Source: Corallococcus sp. AS-1-6
Lineage (GTDB): Bacteria; Myxococcota; Myxococcia; Myxococcales; Myxococcaceae
DNA length: 64,000 bases
Assembly (NCBI RefSeq): GCF_020037015.1
Contig: NZ_JAIQDE010000006.1
Coordinates: 248,001 to 312,000 of the forward strand
Direction: 5' to 3'
Numbering within the stretch: the first letter of the stretch is position 1; each line of letters starts with the position of its first letter. The notes beneath the pieces are model-generated. The model worked only from the letters and a program-made list of their open reading frames with translations. It did no database searches and was not told the DNA's origin. Of this stretch, positions 50,876 to 59,295 are shown piece by piece. Both the position numbers and the translations under genes were made by a program.

Positions 50876-51522
50876 GCCCGCACCCCCGAGCGCGTGCGCA
50901 GCTCGAAGCGGGGCACGTTGGCCAGTTGCTCTTCCGGCGCGCGGTACTGCTCCACCACCAGGCTGATCCGCGACTCCCGCATCGACTCCGCGCCGGAGGT
51001 GATGGCCTCCACCTCATGCAGCAGGTCGCCCCGGAACATCACCAGCGCGTTCTCTTGCGGCGCGAGCTCCGCCACCCTGCCGCCCCGGTGGTACAGCCGC
51101 AGCGCCCCGCCCCGGAGTTCCTTCGGAACCTGGACATACAGCACGCTCACCGCCACCGGACAGCCGATGCTGGGGCCGTAGAACTCGAGGCTCCGGTCGA
51201 TGTGCGCCGCGACGTTCCGGCCCTTGCCCACCAGCAGCGGGTTGAGCAGGAAGGCGTTGCACTCCGGCAGGAGCGTCCTGGCCAGGTACGGCGCGAACGC
51301 CGGGAAGCGCTCGTGGACCTCCGGCAGCGCGTCCCGGCGGAACGTCAGCGAGAAGCCGTACGTGCCGGAGAACTGCCCCGACAGGTTCGACTCCCCCAGC
51401 AGCGACGAGCCCAGGATGGCCGAGCGGATGGAGGCCATCGTCTCCTCGGGGAGGACGTCCGGAGTGCGGTGGAAGAAGGTGTCGAGCCGGAAGGCTCCAC
51501 CCCACGGTGGCTGGAAGCGCAT
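50872..51522 (-). CDS. 2-oxoglutarate/Fe(II)-dependent oxygenase
   Basis: A 216-residue jelly-roll oxygenase. The iron ligands are visible: HIDRSLEFYGP (His107, Asp109) and LLHEVEAI (His169), with the 2-oxoglutarate Arg in RESRISLVVEQY (Arg185). The pattern resembles the 2OG-Fe(II) oxygenase superfamily that hydroxylates proteins or small molecules. The ATG at 51522 is used; the frame is open to 51618 but without homology. The coupled SRPBCC protein downstream suggests a hydrophobic or acyl substrate, which is speculation. The leader holds a repeat pair listed below. Confidence 0.85.
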   Translation of the reverse strand: MRFQPPWGGAFRLDTFFHRTPDVLPEETMASIRSAILGSSLLGESNLSGQFSGTYGFSLTFRRDALPEVHERFPAFAPYLARTLLPECNAFLLNPLLVGKGRNVAAHIDRSLEFYGPSIGCPVAVSVLYVQVPKELRGGALRLYHRGGRVAELAPQENALVMFRGDLLHEVEAITSGAESMRESRISLVVEQYRAPEEQLANVPRFELRTRSGVRA

Positions 51523-51602
51523 GGCCCCGGAGTCTACCCACCCACGCCGCGCCGCCCCATCCCCCGCCGTCACTCGGGGCCGGGCCCTTTCACGGCGTCT
51601 GG

Positions 51603-51640
51603 CAACACGACGCGTCAATCCCTGACAACACGGCGCGTCA
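51603..51640. promoter_or_regulatory. Tandem 15-bp direct repeats, candidate activator site
   Basis: CAACACGACGCGTCA at 51603-51617 and CAACACGGCGCGTCA at 51626-51640 differ at one base and repeat with a 23-base period, about two helical turns. They lie between the 2OG oxygenase (minus, starts 51522) and the di-haem oxidoreductase (plus, starts 51813), next to an AT-rich stretch with TTTATCA twice. They look like a two-site regulator target for one or both genes. Confidence 0.5.
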
Positions 51641-51812
51641 CGCTTTGCATCAATTTCGCTTATTTATCATTTATCACGTCTAAGTCGAATTCTCCGGACT
51701 CCCACCTTGCGGCTCCCAGGGCGTTCAGACTTTCTTCGGACAAGCTACGAAGTCCCCTTCGCAGCGCACGCCGTCCCACGCCCCATCCACCCCCACACCG
51801 GAGTTCGCAACC

Positions 51813-54092
51813 ATGAGCCGAAGCAGACTCACGGGAATCGCGCTCGCATTCCTGGCCGTCAGTTGTCTGGCGGTGCAATCCGCAGAAGCCGCCACGTATG
51901 GCGTCACGCCATCGGGCTCCTCCGCCGTCTTCTACGTCGACACGACGGACTGGGCGGACATCCACTACGTGCTCAACGGCGGCGGACAGCAGAACATCCG
52001 CATGACGGTGACGGGAGGCCGCAACCAGTACACCGTCACCGGCCTGAGCACCGGCAACACCATCGACTATTTCTTCACGTACTGGGACGTGTCCTGTGCC
52101 TGCGCGCGGGACACGGCCTGGACGCGCTACACGCACACCGGCACGGGCGGCACGGACGCGGGCACGGGCACCGACGCGGGCACGGGCACGGACGCGGGCA
52201 CCGGCGTGGACGCCGGCCCTCCGCCCAACGGCGACGCGGGCCCGGTGGTGCCGCTGTTCACGAGCAGCACGGCGCTGGAGGCGGCCACGGTGGAGAACAC
52301 CTCCACGGCCCTCATCACCCGCGTGGGCGACCGCGTCCGCGACCGCCACATGCGCGAGGACCAGTACCAGGCCTACGACCACTACCTGAAGCTGTACTTC
52401 GAGAAGCGCACCCACTGGATTGAGATCGTGGACGAGGTCGCCAAGGGCGGCAGCGTCATCACGGTGAACCTGTACACGATTTATCCGTATGACTCGCCGG
52501 ACTTCCGCGCGTTCTTCCGCGGCATCAACACGGTGGCCGAGTACTGGCACAACGCGGACTTCACCAAGGTCAACGACTACAAGTACACGGCGTCGGTGAA
52601 CTTCAACGCCAAGGAAGGCCGCGCCATCCGCAACGGCGACCGGATGGAGCTGGAGGTGGGCGTGTTCCTCCAGCAGCCGGTGGAAGGCCGCTTCAACTAC
52701 TACTCCACGGGCATGCTCTACATCGTGGGCCAGGGCGGCCTGGTGCCCTTCGAGGGCCAGGGCAGCCTGCGCGACTCCTTCCCGCTGCCGGAGAAGGCCT
52801 GGTCGGGCGGCCGCGGCACGCTGCACACGCCGTTCTCCAACGAGCCGGACAACCGCTTCCTGCAGATGCCCACGAACCTGGCGCCGGTGAACGCGCAGCC
52901 CTTCGTGGAGGGCCGCCGGCTGCACCACACGAACTTCCGCGACGGCAGCCACTCCGAGCCGGACAACCCCGTCTTCAGCGCGCAGGCGAACAAGCTGGGC
53001 AACAACTACGTCAACGTGTCCTGCGTCTCCTGCCACAAGCAGAACGGCCGCGGCCTGCCGCCCTCCACCACGAACACCACGCTGGACAACTACGTGGTGA
53101 AGGTGGGCAAGGTGAACAACGGCGTGGTGTCCGTGGATCCGGCGCTGGGCTTCCGCCTCCAGCCGCGCGCGGTGAGCGGCACGCCGGAGGCGGACGTGCG
53201 CATCTCCAGTTGGACGACGACGGCGAGCGGCACGCTGAACGGCGGCGCGACGTACAGCCTGCGCAAGCCCAACTACAGCTTCCTCAACGTGACGCCGACG
53301 AACTTCTCCGCGCGCATCACGCCGCAGTTGATTGGCATGGGCCTGCTGGAGGCGGTGCCGGAGTCGCAGATCGCGGGCCTCGCGGACCCCAACGACGCGA
53401 ACGGCGACGGCATCTCCGGCCGCATGCAGACGGTGAAGGACCCGGAGACGGGCGTCACCCGCATGGGCCGCTTCGGCTGGAAGGCGGCGGCGGCGCGCGT
53501 GAAGCACCAGGTGGCCGAGGCGCTCAACAGCGACATGGGCGTGACGTCCAACGTGTTCAAGACGCAGGACTGCGGCACGTCGCAGCAGGGCTGCACGGGC
53601 ACCAGCGCGGAGCTGTCCGACGCCGACCTGGACAAGCTCACCCGCTACATCGCGCTGCTGGGCGTCCCCGCGCGCCGCGACCACTCGGACGCGACGGCGC
53701 TCCAGGGTGAGACGGTGTTCACCAACGCGGGCTGCGCGAAGTGCCACGCGCCCACGCTGACCACCAGCCCCTACGCGGCGATGACCGAGTTCCGCGGCCA
53801 GACCATCCGCCCGTACACGGACCTGCTCCTGCACGACATGGGCGCGGGCCTGGCGGACAACCTGCCGGAAGGCCAGGCCTCCGGCGCCGAGTGGCGCACG
53901 CCGCCACTGTGGGGCATTGGCCTGACGGCGGGCGTGTCCGGCGGTGAGGCGTACCTGCACGACGGCCGCGCGCGCAACGTCACCGAGGCCATCCTCTGGC
54001 ACGGCGGCGAGGGCGAGGCCGCCAAACAGGCCTTCGTGAACCTCAGCGCCTCCGACCGCAACGCGCTCCTGAAGTTCGTCAACTCGCTGTAA
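51813..54092 (+). CDS. Secreted di-haem oxidoreductase (thiol oxidoreductase family)
   Basis: A 759-residue exported protein. The signal peptide is MSRSRLTGIALAFLAVSCLAVQSAEA. Residues 28-108 form a small beta domain like a carbohydrate-binding or starch-binding module (AVFYVDTTDWADIHYVLNGGG). A spacer of Thr-Asp-Ala-Gly-Thr-Gly repeats follows. The rest is the di-haem oxidoreductase (DHOR/DUF1111) fold with two haem sites: CVSCH (Cys404-His408) and CAKCH (Cys641-His645). HTNFRDG and LTAGVSGGEAYLHDGRARN match the family, the latter near the C-terminal peroxidase-like motif. Such enzymes oxidise thiols or act like MauG. Single gene, ended by a shared hairpin. Confidence 0.87.
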   Translation: MSRSRLTGIALAFLAVSCLAVQSAEAATYGVTPSGSSAVFYVDTTDWADIHYVLNGGGQQNIRMTVTGGRNQYTVTGLSTGNTIDYFFTYWDVSCACARDTAWTRYTHTGTGGTDAGTGTDAGTGTDAGTGVDAGPPPNGDAGPVVPLFTSSTALEAATVENTSTALITRVGDRVRDRHMREDQYQAYDHYLKLYFEKRTHWIEIVDEVAKGGSVITVNLYTIYPYDSPDFRAFFRGINTVAEYWHNADFTKVNDYKYTASVNFNAKEGRAIRNGDRMELEVGVFLQQPVEGRFNYYSTGMLYIVGQGGLVPFEGQGSLRDSFPLPEKAWSGGRGTLHTPFSNEPDNRFLQMPTNLAPVNAQPFVEGRRLHHTNFRDGSHSEPDNPVFSAQANKLGNNYVNVSCVSCHKQNGRGLPPSTTNTTLDNYVVKVGKVNNGVVSVDPALGFRLQPRAVSGTPEADVRISSWTTTASGTLNGGATYSLRKPNYSFLNVTPTNFSARITPQLIGMGLLEAVPESQIAGLADPNDANGDGISGRMQTVKDPETGVTRMGRFGWKAAAARVKHQVAEALNSDMGVTSNVFKTQDCGTSQQGCTGTSAELSDADLDKLTRYIALLGVPARRDHSDATALQGETVFTNAGCAKCHAPTLTTSPYAAMTEFRGQTIRPYTDLLLHDMGAGLADNLPEGQASGAEWRTPPLWGIGLTAGVSGGEAYLHDGRARNVTEAILWHGGEGEAAKQAFVNLSASDRNALLKFVNSL
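52151..52216 (+). repeat. 18-bp tandem repeat encoding TDAGTG spacer
   Basis: About three and a half copies of ACGGACGCGGGCACGGGC encode a Thr-Asp-Ala-Gly-Thr-Gly hinge in the di-haem protein. Exact tandem copies may vary in number between strains. Confidence 0.7.
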
Positions 54093-54117
54093 GGCGTCAG
54101 GCCGGCTTCAAACACAG

Positions 54118-54160
54118 ACGCCGGGCGGGAGGGGCCAGCCGTGCCCCTCGCGTCCGGCGT
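54118..54160. terminator. Shared hairpin between di-haem gene and beta-helix lipoprotein
   Basis: ACGCCGG pairs with CCGGCGT and inside it GAGGGGC pairs with GCCCCTC. It is followed on the plus strand by CGTGTCGTCT; no long T run. It fills the gap between two convergent stop codons. Confidence 0.55.
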
Positions 54161-54169
54161 CGTGTCGTC

Positions 54170-55489
54170 TCAGGGCGCGAGCGGCGACGCCTCGTAGCCC
54201 ACGGTGCCGGCGGCATTGCCGTCGTAGGTGCTGGCGCTCTGGGTGAAGGTGGCGTTCTTGAAGACGAAGACGCCCCAGCCGGCGCCCTGCGACACGAGCG
54301 AGCTGGTCAACTGCAACTGTCCCCGCCCCAGGGCGCTCCCCACGGAGATGCTGGCCCGGATGTCACCGGTGCGCGTGAAGTAGTCACAGCAGAAGGGGTC
54401 CGAGCCGCCGTGGGTCACCCGCGCGTGGGCGAGGACGTTGTCCGGGTTCAGGGAGAGGATGGAGATGCCCTTCCAGTACCCCGGCGTCTCCGTCCTGCCC
54501 GTGAACACGATGGGCGCCTCCGCCGTCCCTCGCGCCACCAGGGAGCCCGTCTCCGTGATGCGGAGCCCGGACTCCGCCTCGAACTGGAGGCGCACCCCCG
54601 GCTCCAGGGTGAGCGCCCCCGCGTACTCCACGGTCGTGTCCGGAAGGCCGGTGGAGACGCCATAGGGCACGTCCAGCTTGCGCAGCGTCTGCGCCGTGGC
54701 GGTGTCCGCCTCCGGCGCCGCCACCAGGTGGACGGCGTTGTCGCCGTTGGCCTCCGGCTGGGTGGGGCTGTTCCCGGAGTAGAGGCTCTCCCCGTCCAGC
54801 GCGCCCGCGGTGGACACGCTCACGACCACGGGGGCGCCCACGTTGCCCCGGAAGAGGTTCCGCGAGAAGCCGGGCAGCCGCGCCTTGTTGAAGACGAACA
54901 ACCCCAGCGTGCCGCTCTTCTCCACCGTCGTGTGGGCGATCCTCACCTGGCTGCCGGCGCCCAGGTTGGAGCCCACCACCACGGCCGCCCGGGCCTCCAG
55001 CCTGCCGCCCGGCCCGTAGAAGAAGTCACAGCAGAAGGATTGCTCGCTGCCCGCGTAGGAGATGACCACGTGCTCCAGCGCGTTTTCGGGGGTGTTGGAC
55101 TTGAAGGCGAGCCCCTTCCAGAAGCCCGGCGTGGGCGTCGTCCCCGTGAAGGTGATGGGCGCGGCCTCGGTGCCCACCGCGTGGAGGGAGCCCGTCGCGG
55201 TGACGAGCAGTCCCGCGTCGGGGCCGAAGCGGACCACCGTGCCGGGGGCGAGGGTGAGCGCGCCGCTCACCTCCACGACGCCCGTCACCGCGTACGAGCA
55301 CCGCTCCTCCCCCGGCGCCCAGGCCGTCGTGGAGGTCACGTCATTGGAGATGGTCCGGACACAGCCGCTGGGGGAGGGGTCCTCGCCGGGGTCCTCCCCC
55401 GGCCCGGCCGGGTCTCCGCCGCAGGCCGCCAGGACGGAGGCCACCGCGAAGGGAAGGAGGTGAGGAAGGCCGGTCAGGTATCGCGTCAT
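54170..55489 (-). CDS. Lipoprotein with duplicated beta-helix modules
   Basis: A 439-residue lipoprotein. The signal MTRYLTGLPHLLPFAVASVLAAC ends in a lipobox. After a Pro/Gly/Glu linker (about 40 residues) the protein is two related halves of about 195 residues. Each has LxPGTVVRFGPDAGLLVTATGSL-type and APITFTGTTPTPGFWKG-type strands, followed by a Cys-Cys-Asp phrase: SEQSFCCDFFYGPGG in the first and SDPFCCDYFTRTGD in the second. This suggests a right-handed beta-helix made by internal duplication, with CCD motifs perhaps crosslinking. Function unknown; similar proteins are surface or polysaccharide associated. Confidence 0.8.
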   Translation of the reverse strand: MTRYLTGLPHLLPFAVASVLAACGGDPAGPGEDPGEDPSPSGCVRTISNDVTSTTAWAPGEERCSYAVTGVVEVSGALTLAPGTVVRFGPDAGLLVTATGSLHAVGTEAAPITFTGTTPTPGFWKGLAFKSNTPENALEHVVISYAGSEQSFCCDFFYGPGGRLEARAAVVVGSNLGAGSQVRIAHTTVEKSGTLGLFVFNKARLPGFSRNLFRGNVGAPVVVSVSTAGALDGESLYSGNSPTQPEANGDNAVHLVAAPEADTATAQTLRKLDVPYGVSTGLPDTTVEYAGALTLEPGVRLQFEAESGLRITETGSLVARGTAEAPIVFTGRTETPGYWKGISILSLNPDNVLAHARVTHGGSDPFCCDYFTRTGDIRASISVGSALGRGQLQLTSSLVSQGAGWGVFVFKNATFTQSASTYDGNAAGTVGYEASPLAP

Positions 55490-55802
55490 GAATGCCACCC
55501 AGGAAGGAGCCAGCGGCGACGGCCGCGCTCGAGCAAGGGGGATACGCCGGCCCCGGCCGCTATTCTCACGAAGCGCGAAGCAGCTCCCCGGGCTCACGGT
55601 GCGCGCATGAACGCGCCCCCCTCCTCCACCGCGAGAACACATCCGCGGAGGCCGCCTGACACCCGGCTGGCCCAGGCGACTGCGCACGGGCGCACGCTCG
55701 GCGTCCGGGATGCGCGATGGCAGACAGGTGAGGGGGACTCCCCACTCCCAGCCTCGTGAAGCGTTCCGACCTTTCTGGCGTTCCTTTTCCCGGAGAACGC
55801 CC
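55490..55802. other. Intergenic region, divergent genes
   Basis: Contains a short plus-strand open frame from the ATG at 55606, ending at about 55660 (Met-Asn-Ala-Pro-Pro-Ser-Ser), too short and without a good ribosome site to call. Promoters for the lipoprotein and the unknown gene at 55803 must lie here; none recognised. Confidence 0.45.
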
Positions 55803-56510
55803 ATGGCGCAGCATCCCGCCCCTCCGCCTCCCCTTTCCGACAGTGAGCTCCAGGTGGAGGCGGTGGCCTTCATGGAGGCCCGGGGACACTGGCTGACCGC
55901 CGTCGCGGCGCGGCGGGTGGCGGCGGTGCGCGAGTTCTTCCGGCAGCACGCCCACCTGCGGCGCGACTTCCTCCGGGAGCGGGCCGAGGAGGAGCGTCGG
56001 GAGGGGCGGCTCGCGCTGGAGCTGTTCTCCCGCGCGGTCCAGCGCGTCCGGTGGCTGCTCACCACCGGCGACGGGCCCACCACGCGCATCCACGGCGCGG
56101 AGGCCGGGCGCGACCTGGGCCTGCTGTTCGCGGGCACCGACTCCGGACTGGATGGCCTGACGTCGGAGCAGGAGCAGCGCTGGAACCTCAACCACCCGCA
56201 CCCGCTCCCGCCCACCGGCTTTCGCACCCGCCGGCTCGACGACGACGGCCCTCGGGAGGATCCGACGCACCACCTGGCCTTCTACGCGATGTTCGGCGCC
56301 TCCAACGACAGCTCTCCCGAAGCGCAGTGGAACAAGCTGATGGGCACGCTCGGCGACCTGGGCCCTCCGGAGGATCAACACCTGGCCTGGGACGGCATCG
56401 ACCTGGGGCGCCAGTTGGGCGACCCGCGCTTCGACGTGAATGCCTGGCTCTGGAAGACCGTGGGGGACACGGCCCAGGTCCCGCGGGCCGCGGAGGCGGT
56501 CGCGGGCTGA
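55803..56510 (+). CDS. Protein of unknown function paired with dynamin-like GTPase
   Basis: A 235-residue cytoplasmic protein. The first half is helical and charged (AVAARRVAAVREFFRQHAHLRRDFLRERAEEERREGRLALELF), with coiled-coil character around residues 35-75. The second half is polar and Trp/Asp/His-rich, with phrases like RWNLNHPHPLPPTGF and HLAWDGIDLGRQLGD. No signal, no membrane helix, no known domain. GGAG lies eight bases before the ATG. Its stop is only seven bases before the GTPase start, so they form an operon; the coiled part could be a partner of the GTPase. Function unknown. Confidence 0.7.
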   Translation: MAQHPAPPPPLSDSELQVEAVAFMEARGHWLTAVAARRVAAVREFFRQHAHLRRDFLRERAEEERREGRLALELFSRAVQRVRWLLTTGDGPTTRIHGAEAGRDLGLLFAGTDSGLDGLTSEQEQRWNLNHPHPLPPTGFRTRRLDDDGPREDPTHHLAFYAMFGASNDSSPEAQWNKLMGTLGDLGPPEDQHLAWDGIDLGRQLGDPRFDVNAWLWKTVGDTAQVPRAAEAVAG

Positions 56511-56517
56511 AGGGGGA

Positions 56518-58299
56518 ATGCACGCTGGCGCACCGTCACCGCACATCCCGGTAGCCAGCACGCGCGCGCCACGCCACGCTGGCCCCTCCGTGGACGACAC
56601 CCGCCTCCCCGACCCCGAAGCCCTCCGCCCGCTGCTCACCGACGCGCTGTCGCTGCCCGCGCTCCAGCCCCATGGCCCGCGCCTGGAGCGGCTCCTGGAG
56701 GACTACGCGCGGGGCGTGGCCCGGAAGGACGCGCCGCTCGTCGTCGCGCTGGTGGGCGCCACCGGCGCGGGCAAGTCCACCCTGCTCAACGCCCTCTCCG
56801 GGCAGAACCTCTCCCGCGAGGGCGTGGACCGCCCCACCAGCACCGCCTCCACCCTCTTCGCGCCGGAGGGCACGGCCACGGACGAGCTGGCCCGCACCGG
56901 CGCGCGCGTGGTGCGCTACACGCCCGGGCCCCAGGGGCTGTGGAGCGGCCAGGTCTTCATCGACACGCCGGACCTGAACAGCGTGGCCACCCAGCACCGC
57001 GACGTCGCGCGCGCCGCGCTGGACAAGGCGGACGTGGCGCTCGTGGTCATGCACCGGGGCAGCGTGGCGGAGGCCACCCAGGTGGAGTTCCTCACCGAGT
57101 TCGCCCGCCGCCGCGCGCTCGTCTTCATCCTCAACTTCGCGGACGAGCTGTCCGCCGAGTCGCGCGAAGCGCTGAAGTCCCAGGTCCGCCGCGTGGCCAC
57201 CCAGCACTACGGCCTGGCCGCGGAGGACGTGCCCGTCTTCGCCATCAGCGCGAGGGCCGCGAAGGACGGCCAGGACGTCTCCGGCGAGTTCGGCCCGCTC
57301 CTCTTCCACCTGCGCGGGCTGGCCACCCAGGCCGTGGCCGCGCGCGTGCGCCACACCAACGCCCTGGGCGCGCTGGAGGAGCTGGCCTCCACCGTCCAGA
57401 AGGCGCTCGACGACACGGACGCGCTGCTCGCGAGGACGCGCACCGCGCTGGACGCGGGGCTCGCGCGCGCGGCGCAGGCGCTCCAGGCGGACTTCGACGC
57501 GCGGCTGTCCCTGGCCCACGGGCACCTGGCGTCGGAGGTCCGCAGGCAGGCCGCGGGCCGCTTCTGGGGCCCCGCCGCGTGGGGGCTGCGGCTGTCGTTG
57601 TGGGGGGCGTCCGGGATGGGCGTGGGGGCGCTCGTCGCGCGCCGCAGCCTGCCCGCGGGGCTCGCGGTGGCGGCGGCCTCCACGGTGGTGGACGCGGTGA
57701 GGGACCGCACCCGCGCCCGCGCCGCGGAGGTGGCCGTGGTGGAGCCCTTCGAGGACGACTTCCTCGCGGAGTCCGCCGCGCGCACCGCCCTGGCGGAGGC
57801 GCGCAGCGTGGCGCGCACGCAGGGCCTGGAGGCGGAAGCGCTGGGCGTGCCGGACGTGGAGGTGATGCTGGCGGAGCTGCGCGTGGCCCGCGCGGGCGCC
57901 TGGCGCTACACGGCCTCCACCGCCGTCGCGGAGGCCGTGGCCCGCTGGTGGCGCACGGCCCGGTGGCTGGTGCTGCCGCTCATCAACCTGCCCCTGCTGG
58001 CGCTGCTGGGGCACGTGGGCTACCGCGTGGTGCGCGGCTACGTCGAAGGCCCCCTGCTGCCGTTGGAGTACTTCGTCAACGCGGGGGCCTTCTTCGGGCT
58101 GCTCGCGGGCGCCGGAGCGCTGCTCGCGTCAGCGAGTCTCGTCGGAGCCGCTCGCCATGCGGGGCGCGCGGGCCGGAGCCGGTTTGTCGAGGCCCTCGCC
58201 GCCCTGGGCGGGAGGCTGGGAGAGGCCGTCGATGATGGACTTGGCACCGGGCGGCAGGCCGCGCGTCGCATCCTGGAGCGGATTCGCGCTGTCGGGTGA
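56518..58299 (+). CDS. Dynamin-like GTPase, class 2, with membrane-inserting C-terminus
   Basis: A 593-residue GTPase. The P-loop is GATGAGKS (residues 80-87), G3 is FIDTPDLNS and G4 is NFAD. This type is close to bacterial dynamin-like proteins. After the GTPase the chain has long charged helices and two hydrophobic regions: WGLRLSLWGASGMGVGALVA (about 363-385) and WLVLPLINLPLLALLGHVGY plus FVNAGAFFGLLAGAGALLASASL near the end, so it probably sits in the inner membrane. The C-terminus after that is a basic amphipathic helix (RFVEALAALGGRLGEAVDD). Start at 56518, with AAGGGGG before it. The last 57 codons overlap the convergent M23 gene by 171 bases. Confidence 0.8.
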   Translation: MHAGAPSPHIPVASTRAPRHAGPSVDDTRLPDPEALRPLLTDALSLPALQPHGPRLERLLEDYARGVARKDAPLVVALVGATGAGKSTLLNALSGQNLSREGVDRPTSTASTLFAPEGTATDELARTGARVVRYTPGPQGLWSGQVFIDTPDLNSVATQHRDVARAALDKADVALVVMHRGSVAEATQVEFLTEFARRRALVFILNFADELSAESREALKSQVRRVATQHYGLAAEDVPVFAISARAAKDGQDVSGEFGPLLFHLRGLATQAVAARVRHTNALGALEELASTVQKALDDTDALLARTRTALDAGLARAAQALQADFDARLSLAHGHLASEVRRQAAGRFWGPAAWGLRLSLWGASGMGVGALVARRSLPAGLAVAAASTVVDAVRDRTRARAAEVAVVEPFEDDFLAESAARTALAEARSVARTQGLEAEALGVPDVEVMLAELRVARAGAWRYTASTAVAEAVARWWRTARWLVLPLINLPLLALLGHVGYRVVRGYVEGPLLPLEYFVNAGAFFGLLAGAGALLASASLVGAARHAGRAGRSRFVEALAALGGRLGEAVDDGLGTGRQAARRILERIRAVG

Positions 58300-58977
58300 C
58301 ATGGACATGACGGCCTGGCCCGGGACGTGGACGCCGCCGTTGGAGGCCATCATCGGCTGCGCGGAGTCCTTGCACAGCGGCGCCGACACCAGCGTGTCAC
58401 GCACCGGGTCGCCATAGCCCACGATGCGCGCGGGCACGGAGGGGTTGTTCCACCCGGCGCCCTGCTCCTTGGCGACCTTGAAGTGCAGGTGCGCGCCGCA
58501 CGCCCAGCCCGTGGCGCCGGAGAAGCCGATGAGCTGGCCCTCCTTCACCTTCTCACCGGCCTTCACCACCACGGCGCTGAAGTGCAGGTACTGCGTCTCC
58601 AGCCCGTCGCCGTGGGAGATGACGACGTAGTTGGCCAGCGGCGCGAACTGCTCGCCGCACCCGCCCTGCCTGCTGTCACCGCGCGCCATGCGCACGACGC
58701 CGTCATGCGCCGCCACGATGGGCGTGCCTTCCGGCATCCGGAAGTCCCACGCGAACGTGTCGTTGTGCTGGTGGCTGCCCGTCTCATGGCCCTGGCTCAC
58801 CGTGTAGATGCGGCCACACGCGAAGGGCACGCCCACCTCGGGCATGTTCGCGGCCGCCGTGGCGGAGGGAGGGAGAACAGGCGCCGAAGCGAGGAGGGAG
58901 CCGACGAAAAGAGCGGAGATGTTCATATCGGGGCGGGCGGACAACCAGCGCAAGTGCTTGCGGTATTTCCCAGACAT
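58129..58977 (-). CDS. M23 family metallopeptidase (LytM-type), exported
   Basis: A 282-residue exported protein. Residues 1-43 form a long signal (hydrophobic core ISALFVGSLLASAPVLPPSATA). Residues 60-190 are the M23 fold with HNDTFAWDF (zinc His71 and Asp78), the loop TPIVAAHDGVVRMARGDS, and GAHLHF (His163/His165). All four zinc-site residues seem present, so peptidoglycan endopeptidase activity is likely. The last about 60 residues are a polar, low-complexity tail that overlaps the GTPase gene antisense. The ATG at 58977 has AGG upstream; 58926 would shorten the n-region. Confidence 0.83.
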   Translation of the reverse strand: MSGKYRKHLRWLSARPDMNISALFVGSLLASAPVLPPSATAAANMPEVGVPFACGRIYTVSQGHETGSHQHNDTFAWDFRMPEGTPIVAAHDGVVRMARGDSRQGGCGEQFAPLANYVVISHGDGLETQYLHFSAVVVKAGEKVKEGQLIGFSGATGWACGAHLHFKVAKEQGAGWNNPSVPARIVGYGDPVRDTLVSAPLCKDSAQPMMASNGGVHVPGQAVMSMSPDSANPLQDATRGLPPGAKSIIDGLSQPPAQGGEGLDKPAPARAPRMASGSDETR

Positions 58978-59295
58978 TTTTGCCTGATCCCGAACGGATC
59001 ACTAGCAGCCGAGCCGCGCCCCGCTCTGTCTCAAGGGGGCGATTCTTGACCACACTCCAGAGGGGAGATGTATCAAAAGCACAGGAGCGCCTGGCTCCCT
59101 GCCTGTCCAGTTGGCGGGCTTTGCGTCTCTCGAGCCTTGCCGCTCCAATGCCTGTCACCTGACCGGCCTTGAAGACAGACGCCCGCCTGCACGGACGCCC
59201 CACGGGCAGGCCTGGACGGCGGTGGTCCGGCACCCCGGAAGGCCCCTTCCAAAAAGTGACTGGTCACTTTTTAAGTTGGCGGTTATCGTCCCGGC
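58978..59295. other. Intergenic region, M23 / TetR divergent
   Basis: Divergent promoters must lie here. It holds the dyad GATCC-N5-GGATC at 58987-59001 close to the M23 start and the 22-base operator at 59251-59272 close to the TetR start. Nothing else recognised. Confidence 0.5.
59251..59272. promoter_or_regulatory. TetR-type operator, perfect 22-bp palindrome
   Basis: AAAAAGTGAC and GTCACTTTTT are exact complements separated by TG. It lies 24 bases before the TetR start codon and stands out as AT-rich in this genome. The GTGACTGGTCAC core is typical of TetR-family sites. Autoregulation of the TetR-sterol desaturase operon is the obvious reading. Confidence 0.8.
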
